Positions 1-4,424 of a DNA stretch of 6,330 nt are shown here, piece by piece (the first letter of the stretch is position 1; each line of letters opens with the position of its first letter). The notes beneath the pieces are model-generated. The model was given only the letters and a program-made list of their open reading frames with translations. It was not told the DNA's origin and searched no databases. Where the stretch lies: positions 1 through 6,330 of the forward strand of contig CANQXC010000050.1 of assembly GCA_947627785.1 (NCBI GenBank), read 5' to 3'. The position numbers and the translations under genes were made by a program. Source of the stretch: an uncultured Clostridia bacterium. Its GTDB lineage: Bacteria; Bacillota; Clostridia; TANB77; CAG-508.

Positions 1-96
1 TACTACGTTTTTTTGGATTTGTCTACATAAAATGGTAAAATTATGTTAATTTTTATTTTTTTTCCTATTATTTCACAAAATTTTTACATGTTTTTT
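1..96. other. Non-coding stretch downstream of greA, to the window edge
   Basis: This AT-rich segment carries no open frame that I can support. Read on the minus strand, it has no GC-rich hairpin followed by a T-run, so there is no visible intrinsic terminator for greA. The only symmetry is a weak 6-bp AT-only inverted repeat (ACATAA at 25-30, TTATGT at 41-46). A lysS gene often follows greA in Firmicutes, so the next gene may lie just past the left edge; that is inference only. Confidence 0.5.
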
Positions 97-573
97 CTAT
101 TTTTTTATTTCTAAAACCTTATATTTTGCTATCCCTCCAGGAGTATTTGCTTCTATAATTTGGTTTTTCTTAGCACCAATTAATGCTGCTCCTATTGGTG
201 ATACATTTGAAATTCTATTTTTACTTAAATCAACCTCTGTTGAACCTACTATTGTATATTCTAATTCTTCATTAAATTCTATATCTAAAATTTTTACTGT
301 ATTTCCTACTTGTACTGTCTTTGTATCTATTTCAGATTCATCTATAATTCTTGCATATCTTAATTTATTTTCTAAATCCACTATTTTAATTTCATTGTCT
401 GCTTGTGCATTCTTTGCTTCATCATATTCTGAATTCTCTGATAAATCTCCAAAACCTAATGCAACTTTAATACGCTCTGAAATTTCAGCTCTTTTCTCTG
501 TTTTTAAATACTCTAATTGCTTTTCTAAATTGTCATATCCTTCTTGTGTTAATAAAATTTCTTTTTCTTCCAT
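97..573 (-). CDS. greA: Transcription elongation factor GreA
   Basis: GreA binds in the secondary channel of RNA polymerase. It stimulates cleavage of the 3' end of backtracked RNA, which rescues stalled complexes in the cytoplasm. The 158-residue length matches the family. Residues about 1-75 form the N-terminal coiled coil. Its tip carries the signature loop FGDLSENSEY (41-50), with acidic residues D43 and E46 in the place of the Mg2+-coordinating pair (D41 and E44 in E. coli). Residues about 80-158 form the FKBP-like C-terminal domain, with the typical SPIGAALIG (125-133) and NTPGG (143-147). The acidic loop and SPIG segment make it GreA rather than a Gfh-type inhibitor. The ATG at 571-573 has an AAGGAG site 9 nt upstream, and the gene ends in TAG. 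A strong promoter in the 145-nt upstream gap suggests it begins its own transcription unit. Confidence 0.97.
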   Translation of the reverse strand: MEEKEILLTQEGYDNLEKQLEYLKTEKRAEISERIKVALGFGDLSENSEYDEAKNAQADNEIKIVDLENKLRYARIIDESEIDTKTVQVGNTVKILDIEFNEELEYTIVGSTEVDLSKNRISNVSPIGAALIGAKKNQIIEANTPGGIAKYKVLEIKK

Positions 574-582
574 TTTTCATTA

Positions 583-588
583 CTCCTT
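583..588 (-). promoter_or_regulatory. greA ribosome binding site
   Basis: The minus strand reads AAGGAG, 9 nt before the greA ATG at 571-573. An out-of-frame ATG at 578-580 lies only 2 nt from this site, too close for normal initiation, so the site selects the 571-573 start. Confidence 0.8.
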
Positions 589-623
589 TTTATTTAGTTA
601 TAAATATTTATCATAGTTTCTTA

Positions 624-652
624 ATCTTACTCTACAATGTTTATTTTGTCAA
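624..652 (-). promoter_or_regulatory. Sigma-A type promoter of greA
   Basis: The minus strand has a perfect -35 box, TTGACA (647-652), a spacer of exactly 17 nt (630-646), and a -10 box TAAGAT (624-629) matching 4 of 6 bases of TATAAT. Transcription would start near position 617, giving a leader of about 45 nt before the greA ATG. This is the best promoter match in the window. It suggests greA can be transcribed independently of the genes upstream. Confidence 0.7.
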
Positions 653-654
653 GT

Positions 655-681
655 AGAATTTTGTAAATTTCTACAAATTCT
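655..681. repeat. Inverted repeat directly upstream of the greA promoter
   Basis: The arms agaattttgta (655-665) and tacaaattct (672-681) are complementary apart from one extra T in the first arm, around a 6-nt centre. The repeat ends 2 nt from the -35 box. No T-run follows it on the minus strand, so it does not look like a classic terminator for the upstream gene. It could be a repressor or activator site, an AT-rich UP element with chance symmetry, or a weak 3'-end hairpin. I do not recognise it as a known operator. Confidence 0.4.
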
Positions 682-718
682 GTAACTACTATCTATTGAA
701 TATCTACTTTGGTTATAT

Positions 719-1579
719 TCATTGTAAAAACTCTTTTGCATTTATTACCCCATTTACACCAATCAGTCTTCTAATTTTTATAAAATCTTTTTCTATTTGT
801 TCAAAAATCTTCAAAACCGGTTTTGTATATACAATGGACTCGTACATCGCTTTGTCTTCAAAACCTTCTAATTTATATTTACTTGGTATTTCTAATTCCC
901 AAGATTTAATATTAATACCCGTAAATTTTTTTGAATTTATATTTATATTTTGAGGAATATTTACAATAACGGCATTATTTGGTATTTCTAGTCTATTTAT
1001 TATTTCTTCAGGAAAATCTATATTTATTATAATATCTGTAGTTCTTAAATTTGTTTTTATATTATTAGATAGTTTTATTAGTATGCCTAATTCTTCATAT
1101 AAATAATCAACAACTTTTTTAAATTTTTTGGTGTTTGTTGTTATTATGTTTAACCTTTTTATGCTATGTGCTATTCTTATTATTGTTTCTACATTTACAT
1201 TATCATTTTCATTAACTACTAATGTAACTTCTCCTGCCTCTATATTGCTCTTTTTATATTCATATATTTTTTTTATTACATCGTATACAAAAAATCTTGA
1301 TATATTATTTCCATCTAAAATATTAAAATTATTTTTATACAATATGTTTTTTACATTTTCATCTTGCATTAATTCTGTTTCTAATACTATGTTTTTTATA
1401 CTATTTGAATACAAATATTTACTTAATTTTTCTATAACCTTTTCTTTCTTTCTATTTTTACTTGTTTTTTTTATTGGCAAGTATACCATTTCTTTATCTT
1501 CTATTTTTTCTGTCTTAATTATATTTAACAAGCTTTGAAAATATTCTATTTTTTCTGATTTTTTAATATATACAACCAT
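719..1579 (-). CDS. Unrecognised 286-residue protein, possible Rossmann-like C-terminal half
   Basis: I do not recognise this protein and assign no function. It has no signal peptide and no convincing membrane segment, so it is probably cytoplasmic. Residues about 1-110 are lysine-rich, including a basic patch near 37-48 (KKTSKNRKKEK). From about 117 the pattern alternates strands and helices: EVTLVVNEN (117-125), a helix at about 129-143, LNIITTN (143-149), a helix at about 150-164, then TDIIINIDFPEEII (181-194) and NAVIVNIP (202-209). This resembles a Rossmann-type alpha/beta fold such as the dinucleotide-binding domains of shikimate dehydrogenase-like enzymes. However, no clear GxGxxG loop is visible, so the resemblance is inference from secondary structure only. 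The ATG at 1577-1579 is the first possible start, because an in-frame TAA lies two codons upstream. The best Shine-Dalgarno-like stretch (AAGGA) is about 12 nt away, which is long. The gene ends in TGA, followed in frame by ATA and TAA. It lies between mnmA and greA with its own gap on each side. Confidence 0.8.
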   Translation of the reverse strand: MVVYIKKSEKIEYFQSLLNIIKTEKIEDKEMVYLPIKKTSKNRKKEKVIEKLSKYLYSNSIKNIVLETELMQDENVKNILYKNNFNILDGNNISRFFVYDVIKKIYEYKKSNIEAGEVTLVVNENDNVNVETIIRIAHSIKRLNIITTNTKKFKKVVDYLYEELGILIKLSNNIKTNLRTTDIIINIDFPEEIINRLEIPNNAVIVNIPQNININSKKFTGINIKSWELEIPSKYKLEGFEDKAMYESIVYTKPVLKIFEQIEKDFIKIRRLIGVNGVINAKEFLQ

Positions 1580-1594
1580 AAAGTATTACTTTCC

Positions 1595-1631
1595 TTCTAG
1601 GGTTTAATTTAAAATATTTTATACCCTAGAA
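1595..1631. repeat. Perfect 9-bp inverted repeat before the unrecognised gene
   Basis: The arms TTCTAGGGT (1595-1603) and ACCCTAGAA (1623-1631) are exact reverse complements around a 19-nt AT-rich centre. After one mismatch, three more pairs could form inward. The GGG/CCC clusters stand out against an AT background. On the minus strand the second arm runs straight into the GAAGGAAAG stretch upstream of the ATG at 1577-1579. The repeat could therefore be a protein operator or an RNA hairpin affecting translation. No T-run follows, which argues against a terminator of mnmA. Confidence 0.6.
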
Positions 1632-1632
1632 T

Positions 1633-1638
1633 ATTATA
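1633..1638 (-). promoter_or_regulatory. Possible -10 box of the unrecognised gene
   Basis: The minus strand reads TATAAT exactly, 1 nt upstream of the 9-bp inverted repeat. The best -35 partner (TTCTAA, 18-nt spacer) matches only 3 of 6 bases. In such AT-rich DNA a TATAAT alone is weak evidence. If real, the start point would fall inside the inverted repeat, which would then be positioned as an operator. Confidence 0.3.
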
Positions 1639-1685
1639 TTTATGGCATGTATAAATTTAGAACAGTTTTTTAATTTTATTTAATA

Positions 1686-2735
1686 TTATATAATTTTTCC
1701 ACCACCAAGCAAAATATCTCCATCATAAAACACCACTGATTGTCCACTTGTTGCTGCTCGCTGTGGCTCTATAAATTCTACTTTTACTTTATCACCTATT
1801 GGAATTACCTTAGCTTTTGCAACCTTTGCTCTATATCTTATCTTTGCATAACATTCTATCTCTTTTTCTAATTTATCGAATACTAGCCAGTTTAGTTCAT
1901 CTGCATATAACTCTTTATTATATAAATTTTCTTCTGTTCCAACTACTACTTCATTTTTTTCTTTGTTTAATTTTATAACATATAGTGGCTCTTTATAGGC
2001 TATCCCTAAACCCTTTCTTTGACCTATTGTATAGTTTGTTAAGCCTTTATGTTTTCCTAGTATTTCGCCATTTTGTAATACTATATTTCCTTCTTTTTCT
2101 TTTATATAATCTTTTAAAAATAATTTATAATCATCATTTGGTATAAAACATATTTCTTGACTATCTTTTTTATGTGCTATATTTAAACCATTATCTTCTG
2201 CAATTTTTCTTGTTTCTTGTTTGGTTTTTAAATTTTGTAAAGGAAATAATATATGTGGTATTACTTCCCTTGGAATTGAATATAAGAAATATGTTTGGTC
2301 TTTTTTCTCTTCGTCTGATTTTTTTAGTACATATTGTTTATATTTTTCTGAATATTCTACTTTTGAATAATGTCCTGTTGCTATATATTCACACTCTAAT
2401 TCTAATGCCCTTTTATACATTAATCCAAATTTTAAATATTTATTACATTCTACACATGGATTTGGTGTTCTTGCATTTTTATATTCACATATGAAATTTT
2501 TTATAACTCTGTTTTCAAATTCTTTTTTAAAATTCAATGTATAGTGTGGTATTTTTAAATAATCGCATACTTTCTTTGCATCTAATGTTGAATTTGTATT
2601 GCAACAGCTTCCTTCTATTTCTCCTTCATATAATTTCATTGTGATTCCTATTACTTCATATCCTTGTTCTTTTAATAGAATGGCTGCTACACTACTATCT
2701 ACTCCTCCACTCATTCCTAATAATACTCGTTTCAT
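1686..2735 (-). CDS. mnmA: tRNA-specific 2-thiouridylase MnmA (TrmU)
   Basis: MnmA adenylates and then thiolates C2 of the wobble uridine U34 in tRNAs for Lys, Glu and Gln. ATP and a sulfur relay from a cysteine desulfurase drive the reaction. The 349 residues fit the family. The N-terminal PP-loop ATPase has SGGVDSS at 9-15 and GHY at 121-123. NPCVECN (92-98) holds the predicted nucleophile C97, and DSQEICFIP (191-199) holds the second catalytic cysteine, C196. The DQTYFL segment (146-151) and NYTIGQRKGLGI (234-245) are also typical, and a C-terminal beta-barrel ends in LLGGGKII. C94 makes a CxxC with C97, unlike the DxxC of E. coli MnmA; extra cysteines occur at 44, 45 and 57. The ATG start places the PP-loop at the usual distance from the N terminus. 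The ribosome site is weak (AAAGG, 13 nt away). The gene follows galE by 47 nt and ends in TAA. Confidence 0.97.
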   Translation of the reverse strand: MKRVLLGMSGGVDSSVAAILLKEQGYEVIGITMKLYEGEIEGSCCNTNSTLDAKKVCDYLKIPHYTLNFKKEFENRVIKNFICEYKNARTPNPCVECNKYLKFGLMYKRALELECEYIATGHYSKVEYSEKYKQYVLKKSDEEKKDQTYFLYSIPREVIPHILFPLQNLKTKQETRKIAEDNGLNIAHKKDSQEICFIPNDDYKLFLKDYIKEKEGNIVLQNGEILGKHKGLTNYTIGQRKGLGIAYKEPLYVIKLNKEKNEVVVGTEENLYNKELYADELNWLVFDKLEKEIECYAKIRYRAKVAKAKVIPIGDKVKVEFIEPQRAATSGQSVVFYDGDILLGGGKII

Positions 2736-2760
2736 TTTTATATTTTAACCTTTCTTAATT

Positions 2761-2779
2761 TTGTACTAGTATACTACAA
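2761..2779. repeat. Short inverted repeat between galE and mnmA
   Basis: The plus strand reads TTGTACTAGTATACTACAA, with TTGTA (2761-2765) and TACAA (2775-2779) as arms. An overlapping 10-bp perfect palindrome, TAGTATACTA (2767-2776), has a slightly different axis. It overlaps the possible -10 box of an mnmA promoter and may be a small operator. Given the AT-rich composition it could also be chance. Confidence 0.3.
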
Positions 2780-2796
2780 TATCTATTTGTTATTAA
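2768..2796 (-). promoter_or_regulatory. Possible mnmA promoter overlapping the end of galE
   Basis: On the minus strand TTAATA (2791-2796, 4 of 6 bases of the -35 consensus) is followed after 17 nt by TATACT (2768-2773, 5 of 6 bases of the -10 consensus). The -35 box lies within the last codons of galE. The spacing is ideal, but chance matches are frequent at this base composition. Confidence 0.28.
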
Positions 2797-3784
2797 TTGC
2801 GAAATTCCAGCCATCCCTGCACATTTCTTCTATACCTCTTGTAGCTTTCCAGCCTAATTCTTTCTCAGCTTTACTTGCATCTGCATAACATGCTGGAATA
2901 TCTCCTTTTCTTCTTGGACCTATCTTATATTTTACTTTTACATTATTTACTTTTTCAAATGTTTTTATCAATTCTAATACAGAGTATCCATTTCCGGTTC
3001 CAAGATTATATATTTTCACTCCCGCTTCATTTCTAATTTTTTCTAATGCTTTTAAGTGTCCTAAACTTAAGTCTACAACATGAATATAGTCCCTTACGCC
3101 TGTTCCATCTTTTGTTGGATAGTCATTTCCAAATACGGTTAATTCTTCGTATTTACCAGCAGCTACACCAATTATATATGGCATTACATTGTTTGGTATT
3201 CCATTTGGAACTTCTCCAATTAATCCACTTTCGTGTGCACCAATTGGATTGAAATATCTTAATAATACTACTCTAAAATCTTTATCTGCTACTGCTACAT
3301 CTTGCAAAATTTGCTCTATCATTAATTTTGTACTTCCATAAGGATTTGTTGTTGATAATGGAAAATCTTCTTTTATAGGTAATTCCTTTGGATTTCCATA
3401 TACTGTTGCTGATGAACTAAATACAATTTTTTTACAATTATATTTTCTCATAAGATTTAATAATATTAATGTACCAGTTATGTTATTGTGATAATATTCT
3501 ATTGGTTTTATAACTGATTCTCCAACGGCTTTTAATCCTGCAAAATGTATTACAGCTTCAATATTATTTTCTTTAAATACTTTTTCTAAATTTTGTTCAT
3601 CTAGTAAATCTACTTCATAAAACTTAAAATCTTTATTTGTTATCTTTTTTATTTTTTCAAGTACATTTGGTGAACTATTTGAAAAATTATCTACTATTAC
3701 TAACTCCTCTCCGTTATTTAATAATTCTACTGCAGTATGACTACCAATATATCCTGCTCCTCCTGTTACTAAAATTTTACTCAT
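2783..3784 (-). CDS. galE: UDP-glucose 4-epimerase GalE, predicted to accept UDP-GlcNAc as well
   Basis: GalE interconverts UDP-glucose and UDP-galactose through a transient 4-keto intermediate on tightly bound NAD. It serves the Leloir pathway and the supply of UDP-Gal for surface polysaccharides. The 333 residues align along their whole length with E. coli GalE as I recall it. The Rossmann glycine motif GGAGYIG is at 8-14, HFAGLKAVGES at 80-90, SSSATVYG at 123-130 and the catalytic pair Y149/K153 in PYGSTK. RYFNPIGAH (176-184), GIPNNVMPYI (195-204), GTGVRDYIHV (227-236) and ADASKAEKELGW (301-312) are also characteristic. At the position of E. coli Y299, the residue that limits the sugar-binding pocket, this protein has C299. 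The ATG at 3782-3784 follows a purine-rich AGGAAGG site at about 10 nt. No other galactose gene is nearby, so surface-polymer supply is as likely as galactose catabolism. Confidence 0.97.
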   Translation of the reverse strand: MSKILVTGGAGYIGSHTAVELLNNGEELVIVDNFSNSSPNVLEKIKKITNKDFKFYEVDLLDEQNLEKVFKENNIEAVIHFAGLKAVGESVIKPIEYYHNNITGTLILLNLMRKYNCKKIVFSSSATVYGNPKELPIKEDFPLSTTNPYGSTKLMIEQILQDVAVADKDFRVVLLRYFNPIGAHESGLIGEVPNGIPNNVMPYIIGVAAGKYEELTVFGNDYPTKDGTGVRDYIHVVDLSLGHLKALEKIRNEAGVKIYNLGTGNGYSVLELIKTFEKVNNVKVKYKIGPRRKGDIPACYADASKAEKELGWKATRGIEEMCRDGWNFAINNK

Positions 3785-3794
3785 AAAAAAAATT

Positions 3795-3801
3795 CCTTCC
3801 T
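3795..3801 (-). promoter_or_regulatory. galE ribosome binding site
   Basis: The minus strand reads AGGAAGG, about 10 nt before the ATG at 3782-3784 and separated from it by AA and a run of eight T. It supports the start that places the glycine motif at residues 8-14. Confidence 0.65.
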
Positions 3802-3872
3802 TTCTAAATTCACTTATAAGCTGTTATATTCTTAAGCATTAAGCTAATATTAATAAAATAATCCTTTTCTAA

Positions 3873-4406
3873 CTAATAGATTTCTTTATAAATCTCATAG
3901 TTTTTGAGTATTTTATATACATAATTCTTTGTTTCAGTAAATGGTATATCTTCTAAATTTTGTCCATCTTTATCTATAATACCTTGTTTTAACCAATTAT
4001 CTAAATTTCCCATTCCTGCATTATACGCTATTATAGCTAAATTATAATTATTATATTTTTCAATTAGATTTCTAAAATACTTTACTCCTATTTTTATATT
4101 TGTTTCTGGATTATATATAGTTTCTTTTGTAATTTCTTCTATTCCTAAATCATCTCCTACATCTTGTGCCGTTGAATACATTACTTGCATTAAACCCATT
4201 GCTTCACTCTTAGATTTTGCCTTTTCATTAAAATTACTTTCTGTTTTTATTATGCTATATACTAACAATGGATCCAAATCATTTTCTTTTGCATATTTTT
4301 CCACGTATTCACTATACTTTTTTGGATAAATTTTGGGCAACAAATTCAAATGCATTGCTAAAATCATTGCCAATATTATTATAATAATTATTATTGTATT
4401 TTTCAA
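3873..4406 (-). CDS. Small membrane-anchored lytic transglycosylase (SLT, GH23-like)
   Basis: Lytic transglycosylases cleave the MurNAc-GlcNAc bond of peptidoglycan and form a 1,6-anhydro-MurNAc end, remodelling the wall outside the membrane. The hydrophobic segment at about residues 4-22, which includes seven consecutive isoleucines (5-11), is probably an uncleaved signal anchor. The SLT domain fills about 30-177. It has the catalytic glutamate E56 in IKTESNFN (53-60), the MGLMQVM motif (70-76), IAYNAG (126-131) and a PFTETKNYV segment (155-163). At 177 residues it is a minimal catalytic domain, far shorter than E. coli Slt70. The start is TTG at 4404-4406, chosen because a strong AGGAG lies 7 nt upstream and because it gives a full anchor; ATG codons at residues 14 and 18 would cut into it. 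It begins 18 nt after the polA stop, so the two genes are probably co-transcribed. The substrate class is secure, but the physiological role (growth, sporulation, secretion) is not shown. Confidence 0.92.
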   Translation of the reverse strand: MKNTIIIIIIILAMILAMHLNLLPKIYPKKYSEYVEKYAKENDLDPLLVYSIIKTESNFNEKAKSKSEAMGLMQVMYSTAQDVGDDLGIEEITKETIYNPETNIKIGVKYFRNLIEKYNNYNLAIIAYNAGMGNLDNWLKQGIIDKDGQNLEDIPFTETKNYVYKILKNYEIYKEIY

Positions 4407-4412
4407 TAGTTT

Positions 4413-4420
4413 TCTCCTTA
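4413..4420 (-). promoter_or_regulatory. Ribosome binding site deciding the TTG start of the transglycosylase
   Basis: The minus strand reads TAAGGAGA, with its AGGAG core at 4414-4418 lying 7 nt before the TTG at 4404-4406. It falls inside the 18-nt gap after the polA TAG. This spacing is what makes the TTG, rather than a later ATG, the convincing start. Confidence 0.75.
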
Positions 4421-4424
4421 AATT

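Noticed and set aside
20..25. A TAGACA -35-like box for the next gene to the left
   Set aside because: Any matching -10 box would fall at or beyond the window edge, so it cannot be tested here.
25..46. Terminator after greA
   Set aside because: The only hairpin is 6 bp of A/T pairs with a 10-nt loop and no T-run on the minus strand, too weak to call.
578..580. Alternative upstream ATG near greA
   Set aside because: It is out of frame with greA, only 2 nt from the AGGAG site, and opens a frame that soon stops.
395..616. Plus-strand open frame opposite greA
   Set aside because: It lies almost wholly antisense to a clear greA, its product is low-complexity Ser/Phe-rich, and it has no recognisable domain; a shadow frame.
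719..721. TGA read as tryptophan (Mycoplasma-like code)
   Set aside because: Tryptophans in GalE, MnmA and the unrecognised protein use TGG. This TGA closes a frame that meets TAA two codons later anyway, so nothing calls for a recoded TGA.
696..1538. Two plus-strand open frames (696-953 and 1128-1538) opposite the unrecognised gene
   Set aside because: Both encode Phe/Ile/Leu/Ser-rich strings expected from the reverse complement of Lys/Asn/Glu-rich coding DNA. I see no convincing start context. The minus-strand frame covers both and is longer.
2174..2494. Plus-strand hydrophobic 106-residue frame opposite mnmA
   Set aside because: It looks membrane-like only because it is antisense to AT-rich coding sequence; mnmA motifs on the other strand are decisive.
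3046..3252. Plus-strand 68-residue frame opposite galE
   Set aside because: Antisense to conserved GalE motifs, with no domain of its own.
4374..4394. Run of ATA/ATT codons as a phase-variable repeat
   Set aside because: The run mixes ATA and ATT and encodes part of a membrane anchor. Triplet changes would not shift the frame, so it is better explained as a hydrophobic Ile run in AT-rich DNA.
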